Shown in pieces: positions 14,291-24,993 of a stretch of DNA of 64,000 nt. The position numbers and the translations under genes are program-made. The stretch comes from Balanoglossus misakiensis (taxonomy: Eukaryota; Hemichordata). How positions within the stretch are numbered: position 1 is the stretch's first letter; each line of letters begins with the position of its first letter. The stretch spans positions 4,402,001-4,466,000 of the forward strand of contig CM082591.2 in assembly GCA_040954595.2 (NCBI GenBank), read 5' to 3'. The notes beneath the pieces are model-generated. The model did no database searches, was not told the DNA's origin, and saw nothing but the letters and a program-made list of their open reading frames with translations.

Positions 14291-14404
14291 TAGACGGCTG
14301 ACACAAGTTTAAAACATGTTTATTGTATGTAAATAAAGACGACCAAAGCAATGAGCTTCAACATTCAGAGGGGCTTCACATACGCCCATTCATTCAATTC
14401 AATT

Positions 14405-15150
14405 CAAAATTGTCCAAAAATGACCAATTCCCAACTTTGGGAACATTGGTGATTTTGTAATTTTGGGATAGTTTCCATGGGTTACAGCTCGTGAAAATTG
14501 TCAAAAAAATGACCAATTCCCAACTTTGCGAACATTGGTGATTTTATTATTTCTGAACATTTTTCATGTGTTGTAGCTCATGAAAAATGACAAATTCTCG
14601 ACTTTGCAAACTTTGGTGATTTTGTCATTTCTGGACATTTTTCATGGGTTATAGCTCATGACAATTGTCAAAACATGATAAATTCCTGACTTTGCAAACT
14701 TTGGTGATTTTATTATTTCTGAACATTTTTCATGGGTTGTAGCTCATGAAAAATGACAAATTCTCGACTTTGCAAACTTTGTTGATTTTGTCATTTCTGG
14801 ACATTTTTCATGGGTTATAGCTCATGACAATTGTCAAAAAATGATAAATTCCTGACTTTGCAAACTTTGGTGATTTTATTATTTCTGAACATTTTTCATG
14901 GGTTATAGCTCATGAAAAATGACAAATTCTCGACTTTGCAAACTTTGGTGATTTTGTCATTTCTGGACATTTTTCATGGGTTATAGCTCATGACAATTGT
15001 CAAAAAATGATAAATTCCTGACTTTGCAAACTTTGGTGATTTTATTATTTCTGAACATTTTTCATGGGTTATAGCTCATGAAAAATGACAAATTCTCGAC
15101 TTTGCAAACTTTGGTGATTTTGTCATTTCTGGACATTTTTCATGGGTTAT
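14405..15150. repeat. minisatellite, dimeric part (166-bp higher-order unit)
   Basis: The motif ttctgaacat recurs at 14551, 14717, 14883 and 15049, exactly 166 bp apart. Each period has two related halves: one with gacaattgtc, gataaattcctg and ttattatttctgaac; the other with aaaaatgac, aaattctcgac and gtcatttctggac. Both halves resemble the 87-bp monomer that follows, so this is a higher-order version of the same satellite. Confidence 0.85.
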
Positions 15151-17515
15151 GAAAATCGTCAAAAATGGCAAAATTCTTGACTTTGCCAACTTTGGTAATT
15201 TTGTCATTTTCGAACATTTTTCGTGGGATATAGCTCATGAAAATCGTCAAATATGGCAAATTTGCCATTTTGGTGATTTTGTCATTTTCAGACGTCTTTC
15301 ATGGGTTATAGCTCATGAAAATCGTCAAAAACAGCAAATTCTTGACTTTGCCAACTTGGGACATATTTCATGGGTTATAGCTCATGAAAATCGTCAAAAA
15401 TGGCAAAATTCTTGACTTTGCCAACTTTGGTAATTTTGTCATTTTCGAACATTTTCCGTGGGTTATAGCTCATGAAAATCGTCAAAAATGGCAAATTCTC
15501 GACTTTGCTATAGCTCATGACAATTGTCAAAAAATGATAAATTCCTGGCTTTGCAAACTTTGGTGATTTTATTATTTCTGAACATTTTTTATGGGTTATA
15601 GCTCATGAAAATCGTCAAAAATGGCAAATTCTTGAGTTTGCCAACTTTGGTGATTTTGTCATTTTGGGACATCTTTCATGGGTTATAGCTCATGAAAATC
15701 GTCAAAAATGGCAAATTCTTGACTTTGCCAACTTTGGTGATTTTGTCATTTTGGGAAGTTTTTCATGGGTTATAGCTCATGAAAATCGTCAAAAATGGCA
15801 AAATTCTTGACTTTGCCAACTTTGGTAATTTTGTCATTTTCGAACATTTTTCGTGGGTTATAGCTCATGAAAATCGTCAAAAATGGCAAATTCTTGACTT
15901 TGCCAACTTTGGTAATTTTGTCATTTTCGAACATTTTTCGTGGGTTATAGCTCATGAAAATCGTCAAAAATGGCAAATTCTTGACTTTGCCAACTTTGGT
16001 GATTTTGTCATTTTGGGACGTTTTTCATGGGTTATAGCTCATGAAAATTGTCAAAAATGGCAAATTCTTGACTTTGCCAACTTTGGTGTTTTTGTCATTT
16101 TTGGACATTTTTCATGGGTTATAGCTCATGAAAATTGTCAAAAATGGCAAATTCTTGACTTTGCCAACTTTGGTGATTTTGTCATTTTGGGACGTTTTTC
16201 ATGGGTTATAGCTCATGAAAATCGTCAAAAATGGCAAATTCTAGACTTTGCCAACTTTGGTAATTTTGTCATTTTGGGACATCTTTCATGGGTTATAGCT
16301 CATGAAAATTGTCAAAAATGGCAAATTCTTGACTTTGCCAACTTTGGTGATTTTGTCATTTTTGGACATCTTTCATGGGTTATAGCTCATGAAAATCGTC
16401 AAAAATGGCAAATTCTTGACTTTGCCAACTTTGGTGATTTTGTCATTTTGGGAAGTTTTTCATGGGTTATAGCTCATGAAAATCGTCAAAAATGGCAAAT
16501 TCTTGACTTTGCCAACTTTGGTGATTTTGTCATTTTGGGAAGTTTTTCATGGGTTATAGCTCATGAAAATCGTCAAAGATGGCAAATTCTTGACTTTGCC
16601 AACTTTGGTGATTTTGTCATTTTGGGAAGTTTTTCATGGGTTATAGCTCATGAAAATCATCAAAAATGGCAAATTCTTGACTTTGCCAACTTTGGTGATT
16701 TTGTCATTTTCGAACATTTTTCGTGGGTTATAGCTCATGAAAATCGTCAAAGATGGCAAATTCTTGACTTTGCCAACTTTGGTGATTTTGTCATTTTGGG
16801 AAGTTTTTCATGGGTTATAGCTCATGAAAATCATCAAAAATGGCAAATTCTTGACTTTGCCAACTTTGGTGATTTTGTCATTTTGGGACATCCTTCATGG
16901 GTTATAGCTCATGAAGATTGTCAAAAATGGCAAATTCTTGACATTGCAAACTTTGGTGATTTTGTCATTTGGGGACATTTTTCGTGGGTTATAGCTCATG
17001 AAAATCGTCAAAAATGGCAAATTGTAGACTTTGCCAATTTGGGTAATTTTGTCATTTTGGGACATCCTCCATGGGTTATAGCTCATGAAAATTGTCAAAA
17101 ATGGCAAATTCTTGACTTTGCCAACTTTGGTGATTTTGTCATTTTTGGACATTTTTCGTGGGTTATAGCTCATGAAAATCGTCAAAAATGGCAAATTCTT
17201 GACTTTGCCAACTTTGGTGATTTTGTCATTTTCAGACGTCTTTCATGGGTTATAGCTCATGAAAATCGTCAAAAACAGCAAATTCTTGACTTTGCCAACT
17301 TGGGACATATTTCATGGGTTATAGCTCATGAAAATCATCAAAAATGGCAAAATTCTTGACTTTGCCAACTTTGGTAATTTTGTCATTTTCGAACATTTTC
17401 CGTGGGTTATAGCTCATGAAAATCGTCAAAAATGGCAAATTCTTGACTTTGCCAACTTTGGTGATTTTGTCATTTGGGGACGTTATAGCTCATGAAAATT
17501 GTCAAATTCTTGACG
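15150..17515. repeat. minisatellite, 87-bp monomer array (about 27 copies)
   Basis: Head-to-tail units of 87 bp contain aaattcttgactttgccaac, tttggtgattttgtcatttt, then tcatgggttatagctcatga and a variable aaaatcgt or aaaattgt. Some units are shortened (near 15360, 15500 and 17490). Because 87 is a multiple of three, one frame stays open from 15779 to 17359. I treat this as non-coding satellite, not a gene. Confidence 0.92.
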
Positions 17516-17684
17516 GTTATGATTCTTTTTGTGTAATTAATATTGTTGTTAAACTTACCCTGATTTTTTTCTTTGCATTCCAGTGAGTGGCATTAAAGTC
17601 AATGTGAAATCAATTCAATTCTCAGATGATGGTTTGAAAAATCCAAGAGTATTGCTTCAGGTAAGACCAAATCAATCTCAATTG

Positions 17685-18345
17685 GACACTCTAAGTTTTT
17701 TCCTAATGTTAAAGTATAGAGTAAAGCTTGAAAAATTTCTGAGTGTTTTTTAATGTTTAAGTATAGAGTAAAGCTTGAAAAATTTCTAAGTGTTTTTAAT
17801 GTCAAAGTATAGAGTAAAGCCTGAAAAATTTCTAAGTGTTTTTAATATCAAAGTATAGAGTAAAGCCTGAAAAATTTCTAAGTGTTTTTCTTAATGTGAA
17901 AGCATAGAGTAAAGCCTGAAAAATTTCTAAGTGTTTTTAATGTCAAAGTATAGAGTAAAGCCTGAAAAATTTCTAAGTGTTTTTCTTAATGTGAAAGCAT
18001 AGAGTAAAGCCTGAAAAATTTCTAAGTGTTTTTCTTAATGTGAAAGCATAGAGTAAAGCCTGAAAAATTTCTAAGTGTTTTTAATGTCAAAGTATAGAGT
18101 AAAGCCTGAAAAATTTCTAAGTGTTTTTAATGTCTAAGTATAGAGTGAAGCCTAAAAAATTTCTAAGTGTTTTTAATAAGTATAGAGTGAAGCCTGAAAA
18201 ATTTCTAAGTGTTTTTAATAAGTATAGAGTGAAGCCTAAAAAATTTCTAAGTGTTTTTAATAAGTATACAGTGAAGCCTGAAAAATTTCTAAGTGTTTTT
18301 AATAAGTATAGAGTAAAGCCTGAAAAATTTCTAAGTGTTTTTTTT
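17685..18345. repeat. short minisatellite, about 45-52-bp unit
   Basis: About 13-14 tandem copies of a unit containing agtatagagtaaagcctgaa, aaatttctaagtg, tttttaatgtcaa. Unit length varies through a ttaatgtgaaagc variant and a shortened taataagt variant at the right end. Two more copies lie apart at about 19326-19430. Confidence 0.88.
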
Positions 18346-18556
18346 TTTTTACAAAAAAGCAGACACCAAGGATTGAAATTTATTGTATTTTATTTCATTT
18401 TCATATTTCATATTTCATATTTCATATTGAAATTTAACTCGTATTCACTTGTCGTTTCAGGTCTATCTGTTGAATGGTTGATGACCAATCGAAAGAAGTG
18501 GAGTCCAGCCAGGATCTGAAAAGACAAGGCAAGTGTTAGAAAATGCAAGTTATGTA

Positions 18557-18631
18557 GGGGGCATACACAAGTTTCAAAAATTTTCTAAGTCAAAGAAAAC
18601 TTAGAAAATTTTTGAAACTTGTATATGCCCC
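18557..18631. repeat. near-perfect hairpin, 33-bp arms
   Basis: The arm starting ggggcatacacaagtttc (18557) pairs with the arm ending gaaacttgtatatgcccc (18631), with one mismatch and a loop of about 9 nt. No coding content. It may be the remnant of a foldback element. Confidence 0.8.
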
Positions 18632-18772
18632 AACGTGGAGGTATAGACAAATTTCAAATTTTTAGCGTTTCTGACTTAGTTTTTTTTTTTGCCTTTTTAT
18701 ATGCCATCCCTAGCCCCCACCCTAACCTCCCCATGTGTGTACTGCAGAGACTAATAAATCCCTAGCACAACT

Positions 18773-18947
18773 CTTACTTCAGTTGAGCTAAGCGAAATTT
18801 TTTTTTACAAGTGCATTATGGGCATCATAATCTATGCAAGATCTTTTCAGATGCAAAACATTTTTGCATTAGAAAAGATCTTGCATAGATTAGGATGCCC
18901 GTAATGCACTTGTAAAAAAAAATAGAAGTTTGCTCAACCGAAGTAAG
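18773..18947. repeat. 175-bp inverted repeat (foldback element)
   Basis: The left arm reads cttacttcagttgagc, A/T run, acaagtgcattatgggcatc, then tctatgcaagatcttttc. The right arm is its near-complete reverse complement, ending gctcaaccgaagtaag. The centre is atgcaaaacatttttgcat. Size and structure fit a palindromic MITE-like insertion. Confidence 0.8.
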
Positions 18948-20770
18948 ACACACACACAATTACATTGCTAAGTTATCCCTCATGTTAAGTTATTCTCCTA
19001 ATCACATTTTATTTTCGTCCTTAGGTGCAGGGAAGTTGCCATGGACTCGGTTGTACACATCAATTAAGATTTAATGCAGTTTTGGAATCTATCAAGCCTA
19101 CAATATTTCTAAGTTTTAAATCTCATGACCGACAAATTCACACATTCTAGACTACCTATATTTCTATTATTGTCAATTCATTACATTCTGAATGTATTTA
19201 AGTAAGCTATGACTTATGAATTAAAATTATGAATTAAAATTACTTTCGCAAGAGAGTTTATTTTTCTGAAGTCCTAAATTACAGAACTCTGTTCTGTTCT
19301 TATCTGCTACTTCAACTTAATTTTACAGTATAGAGTAAAGCCTGAAAAATTTCTAAGTTTTTTTTAATGTCAAAGTATAGAGTAAAGCTTGAAAAATTTC
19401 TAAGTTTTTTTTAAATGTCAAAGTATATTTCTTCTGTGAAATCATAGAGGTTTATAAAAATTATGAATGTGACCTATGACATATTCAGGGATTAAGCAGC
19501 TGGTTATTGAAGATGTGAAAAGTTTAAATGAGTTCTACATGCTACCAACAAACATTGAAATTTGGAACATATAGCCTGAAATGGATGACACATAATTATC
19601 ATTTCCTGCTCAAAGGCAAATTTACTATAGATTAATATCCCTTCAGAAAGTACATGCCTCAACATTTTCTCATCATCTGCTAAGGGGCAACTCATAAAAA
19701 CTGTGGATTACTGCAAAATTTTGAACAAGACGGGCAAATTATCTCAAATTTCAAAATGGCTGACAAAATTGTCTCAAATTTGAATTTCAAAATGGCCGCC
19801 AAAATCGTCTCAAATTTGAATTTCAAAATGGCCGCCAAAATTGTCTCAAATTTGAATTTCAAAATGGCCACGAATATTTGTGTTAAATCAATTTAAAAAA
19901 TTTAAGTATCACTTTCCAAGAAAAAGAAACATTGAACACCCTGTTTTCTTTGTTACTACAAAAGTACTTATTAATGAATTTGTAATGAATTATATAAGTT
20001 AAGATTCTGGCTCAATTTGCTATAGATTTCAGCAATGTGATAGTAATATTGCCTACACCAAATTTTTAATACATATTTAGGAAAACTGCAAGATTATTGC
20101 TACGTTTACCGCTATCAGTTTAGTTGTTTACAACTACATACATCTCTTGGGATGGTCAAATATAATATGACCACTGTTACTTCATTTGGCTATCCAGACG
20201 GCCTCGGAACAGCCACAGAGATCATATACCTCTGGGGATGGTCCAATGTAAGAGGACCATCACACTGTTCCTTCATTTTACCATCCAGACAGCCACTGAG
20301 ATCAGTAAATGCACTCAAACAGACAAATGGTTTTATAGGCAACATTACAGTTTTTAAAGATTATTACGCTTATTTTGACAGGTGGTTCAAAGGTCATTAA
20401 ATTAGTAATTTTTCCTGCACGTCTAATCATCAATTAACCTTTTTTATAATAAACTATTAAATTTGGCATTTCCCACACGCACCCAACAAAGTATAAAAAC
20501 ACAACTGTAAAGCATTTTCAAGTAGATTTATAGTGTTCTTTATTATTGTCCATCACAAAACCGACAAAACTGCTCTCTGTTGACCTATTTTCTAAAACAT
20601 GCCTAAATACTACAGTAAAATTTACACACTTTTGAAGTTATCAATCGTCATTACATTGTATTTTGAACACAAAGACTATGATTTTTTCCATGAATTTCGA
20701 TATCACAAAAAGGTCAAAAAGAGCAACTTTGTTCTATACAACTCCGCTCCAACATTTTGTTCCTATGCCT
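18948..20770. other. non-coding stretch with small repeats
   Basis: An acceptor-like site near 19024 could begin a terminal non-coding exon of the candidate gene at 13.9 kb. 19326-19430 carries two stray copies of the 17.7-18.3 kb repeat. 19738-19868 has four copies of a 36-bp unit containing caaatttgaatttcaaaatg. 20146-20310 is an imperfect tandem duplication of about 83 bp (ggatggtc, tatccagacggcc). No recognisable protein. Confidence 0.5.
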
Positions 20771-20773
20771 GCA

Positions 20774-21404
20774 CTAGCAACTCTTATGGCGAGACAATGA
20801 TAGATGTATAGAAAATGGCGTATTGTAATTTGCATAAAACGGCTTGTCCTGTGCAACTTTGTTGATGTTGCACTGAATAATTTGATAGACAACTGCCGCA
20901 ACGAATATAAAAAGTACATTATCTAGCGAGTCGACATGAACAGGATTGTCTGCCATCAATGCATCTGACTGACTGAATATTTGACGAGTAATTGTTACGA
21001 GTCGCGTACCTTCACTGTTCCATTGACGACCACGCGGTTCTGTTGGGCTTGATGAAATAACGCTCTGAAAGAAAAGCAAATTTAAAATTTCAGGAAGTTG
21101 AAGACAAACACAACATGTAATACACTACACTACTTTTTATGACGTTCATTTAGAGATACATCTACTGGCAAATTAATCGCCAAAATGATATTTTCCAGTG
21201 GAGCAAAGTTGAGCCATTTGCACACAATGGACATAACACTGTATTTCCCCATGCTTCGGCAAAAGACCCCCCCTCCCCCCTCCCAACAACGGGAAAATGT
21301 TCTGGGCATTTTTCGCTAGACTTGTAGACAGGGTTCTGTTCACAGACGGATAAAAAAAAATCACAACTTACCTCAACTGATGCTATCTTCAGAGAACTGC
21401 GCAT
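20774..21404 (-). CDS. candidate two-exon small protein with one membrane segment, unrecognised
   Basis: On the minus strand an ATG at 21404 opens 11 codons (MRSSLKIASVE) ending at donor GAG/GTAAGT (exon 21372-21404). After a 307-bp intron, a good acceptor (tttgcttttctttcag) begins exon 21064-20774, which continues in frame for 96 codons to TAG. The predicted 107-aa protein has a polar N-terminal half (VTITRQIFSQSDALMADN) and one hydrophobic stretch (NVLFIFVAAVVYQII) at about residues 58-72, then a polar tail ending in Cys. I do not recognise a family. Support is the clean splice pair and phase match. It could be chance, or the end of a larger gene. Confidence 0.35.
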
Positions 21405-22360
21405 CCGTTGTAAAAATTGGGAAGGTAAATTTTCGTTTTTTTTACTGGGAAAGTCTGAGCAAACGAGGACGTGAAAAACGTGGCTGCAAAAACGTCCGTC
21501 TCAGAAGGTCGACTTCGGAAATTATTCATAATCCGTTGTGCTTCTATTGATAAACAAATTTGGCCTGGGGAGACTGACCATTCACGGACCACTGAAGTAA
21601 ACACTGCGGATAATGATTTGCATGAATTAGTATATATGCTAAATAAGACCAGCCTGGTCATGCAGGAAACAGCCAATCGGGGACTTGTAATCTTTCAAAT
21701 AAACCAATAAGGAACAGTGGTTAATTATTACAAAAAGCCGCGCCAGGAAAAACCATTGTAGCAATTGCATGGGACTATGATGTTGTGCACGGTGGTGACA
21801 ACTAAAAAATCTCCCTTATAAGAGCAAAACCAAGTAAAACGTAGCGGACGATCGATGTGATGACTGTGGCCAGTATTCGGCCAAGAGCCCGACACACAAA
21901 CGTGGAAGTAAAGTTTTTGTCCCGTCCGACTAAAATAGTAACCCCTTTGGGATTTTGTTGGTACCTTCCAACGCTGGCCTTCTCGCAAACATTTCTTGAC
22001 CTAGGATTTTGACCCGAAACATCGCGCGAAAAGACGTAGCTTGCCTGGTCCCCTGCCCCATTCCCACCGCTGGCTGCGCTACGCTAACATGAGAGCATAG
22101 CGCAGCCAGAGGTGAGAATGGGACAGGCGACCAAACCCCCCACGTTGGTATGACACCGAATCATATAGCGAGACACTCCCGAATTTAGGAAATACATAAG
22201 TATGATAAACTAGAACTTTTCCTAAATAACTTTGTTACCAGCTTCTTGGTGAAAAGACACCTGAAACAAAATGAACAACGTGAATAAATAGCGAGTCTGG
22301 GAGTAAATATTTAATCAACAACACGTAAGAACAGGAACCAGATACATTCTATGTTATTCA
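21405..22360. other. non-coding stretch between the small gene and the SLCO 3' end
   Basis: Contains pyrimidine runs near 21268-21285 and a palindrome at 22046-22133. Overlapping short frames at 21389-21710 on both strands show no family similarity. It probably includes the promoter of the candidate minus-strand gene at 21404. Confidence 0.45.
22046..22133. repeat. 88-bp inverted repeat
   Basis: The left arm (tggtcccctgccccattccc, then accgctggctgcgctacgct) is mirrored by agcatagcgcagccagaggt and gagaatgggacaggcgacca on the right, with a few mismatches and a loop near aacatgag. MITE-like foldback with no coding sequence. Confidence 0.75.
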
Positions 22361-22363
22361 ATA

Positions 22364-22369
22364 TTTATT
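22364..22369 (-). terminator. candidate polyadenylation signal of the SLCO gene
   Basis: TTTATT on the plus strand is AATAAA on the minus strand, about 760 bp after the SLCO stop codon. It fits a 3' UTR of ordinary length, but no transcript supports it. Confidence 0.3.
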
Positions 22370-23125
22370 AGTTACTGATTATTCACAATAGAATACAAGT
22401 TGGCCTCAAATCTTCTACAAGTGTAGATTAGCTACTGTTATTGCTAAAAAGTCTGCCAACTATCAGTCCTCTACGCATGTGCATAATTTCATCCCAAAAA
22501 CATTGCATCCAATCCACATCCAAGACGATAGACACCTCAAAATGGTGTGTTTGATATTTTAATCCTCGCGAGGAGAATTATGAAATACCACCGCAGACGA
22601 GAGAAATGTGCCGAGCAAAGATCTTCGCAAGAAATTTTGCTCAAAAAAATTCTTCCCTATGTGACAGACTAAATAGGTTCACCACACCACAATATAAACA
22701 TATACAATACTGGAATTGCAGGTTTATAAATTAATGATACGAATGATCATTACTGATGAAAAACAAGAACATGTGATATAATCTCTTACAGAATAAGTTC
22801 CCTTGCTGGTTACCCAAAACAGTACTGTATTAACATATACAACACCTGATATGCGTTATATTTGCTAGTGTAAAGAAAGTATGGTAACTAGACAACTGAA
22901 ATAGACAAAATAAAGGCATGCAAAATAATGGCGCGGTAGTGGTACTTTGCACACTTATACTAATACATGGAAACGTGAAACCATCTACAAACAGGTTGAG
23001 TGATGGGTATATTAACATGAACAAGAAACTGCACCTGGGGTACACAGATTGTCACAGTTCTGCTTTGAGCGTGGTGAGTGGGGGGGGGCATGATATGCTG
23101 GGCCCTCACTACGACGACGCTTTTG

Positions 23126-24930
23126 CTAAACGGAAGTGACGTCATCTTCTGTATGCCCGGATTGCAATAGCACTGACTGTGTGTCGGGCTTTTCCACGGC
23201 AGTTGGCACATGAGCTTTCTTCGTTCCCGTGTTGCCGGGGTCGGGGTTCCGGCACAGGGTTATCAAGACAGCGGTGTAGAAAAACAAGGAGAGTCCCTTC
23301 AGGAACGCGAACAACCCCATCACCTTGTATCGATAATCCAGCAGGTCGTAGAGGAGACAGGCTCCACGCTGTCCACACGCTGTCTTTCCCCACAGACTGC
23401 AGGCAGAGTCGATGAGAAGTCCGGTGTACAATGGAGATGGCATGGAACCTGTCATGGATATAGCAACAATTTAAAGGCCGACGGTCATCTTGTGTGCATG
23501 TGAACAATTTCATGTGTACAAACATTACGTCCAATCCAAATGTTAAGCAAATTTGACACATTCAAATAGTAGACTGACTTTGTTTCCTTCCATATTTCAT
23601 GCAACCGTATAACAGACTTAGTTAAGTCCCTCCTGTTCACCCAATATGAAACATTTCAAAAGGTCTGTAACTTTGTGAGTTATTTTCAAGCAAAAATATA
23701 TTGAGACTATTAGATAAGATGCATCAATCCTGAGTAACGGATAAATTTTACACAAACTGAAATGCCCATCTGTCATAGGCAATGTTTAAACTGCATTAAA
23801 AATGTTCACATGTACAATATGTAGATGGTACATGTATATGTATGTGTGTATGTATACTTTTGTGTATGCACATGAGTATACATTTCATGCAACAAGAAAA
23901 ACTAACCCCTCCGTTGGATGTTACATCAAGAACTGCATCACTGTCAGTGATAAAATCGTGAGAGTGAAAAATTTGAAACACACATACCGAGTACTTGGGT
24001 GAAGACAGCACGAAATCCCATCGCATACGGCTTATCGGTCGGAGAAACACACCTGGAAGAATAATAAACTCAGTAATCACATGTACATCCACAATCACAT
24101 CTTTTGTTTACATTACTGAAATGACTGTCGCAGTGCATCAGGAAAAATGTTACTTATGTACATACCATCAGCAGTTTTTAAAGGTCAATGACATCTGGAT
24201 CAAAAGTCTGTTCAAGCTTTGATGCTGCATGGAATGTATGGCGCCAAATCCAAGTGCATCTTACCTGAGAATTAACACCACCTCTATAATGATGACCATA
24301 GCCAGGAAGGAGGTGAAAATACCAGATAATACCAGGAACAGGGACAGTTGACTCCTGCAAGAGTTTGAGCACATGCCACGGGTAACTTCATTTTTGGCCA
24401 GCGTGGCATTTCCTTGGTCGTGTGCTGGTCTTCCGACACAGTCACATTCGCTGTAAGTCTAGAAACAAAAACAGAAGTTAAGAGTCCACGTGAGACATGC
24501 ACTGCGCATGTGCAGCTACATTAGCAGAGGCGTATCTCTACTAATACTGTAACAAGAAGATTAGGACCATTGTTTACATGATTACATTTATTCAACACAT
24601 GTCCATCCATCCATCCATCCATCCATCCATCCATACATACATACATACATACATACATACATACACACATCCCTTTAATCGTGAAAAACTACCTTGTCTG
24701 GTTGGCGAACCTTGCAACCAGCATGACAAGCCGAAAAGTATGTGATGTCATCAAGTCCGCAGACTGGACTGTACCGTTCTGGACACGCGCAATGTGAATT
24801 ACAGGTCGAATTGAGGTCCACCGCCCCCTGATGATTTGGTTGTGATGGAAAGCTGGAAAACCATAATTAGAATATAATTAGAATAGTAATACATACATAC
24901 AAACATACAAACATACATACATTCATACAT

Positions 24931-24993
<63 letters not shown>

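Larger units (their letters stand above)
13908..17660 (+). other. candidate unrecognised gene: start exon plus one internal exon
   Basis: An ATG in the YY1-like context AAGATGGCGGC at 13908 opens a short frame (MAAPITTRVFFRWKK) that ends at a good donor, 13954/GTAAGA. After the minisatellite, 17584-17660 looks like an exon: pyrimidine-rich acceptor, then 25 codons reading SGIKVNVKSIQFSDDGLKN followed by PRVLLQ, then donor GTAAGA. A further acceptor at 18461 would end that frame after VYLLNG. The two exons do not join directly: exon 1 leaves 2 nt and the second needs 1 nt before it, so an exon is missing or one call is wrong. I do not recognise the protein. The repeat array would lie in the intron. 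Confidence 0.3.

Noticed and set aside
15779-17359. 526-codon open frame on the plus strand
   Set aside because: It is made wholly of 87-bp satellite units; openness follows from the period being divisible by three. No splice or homology support.
18121-18519. 132-codon frame over the second minisatellite
   Set aside because: Built from repeated units (YRVKPEKFLSVFNK) plus an intron tail; satellite artefact.
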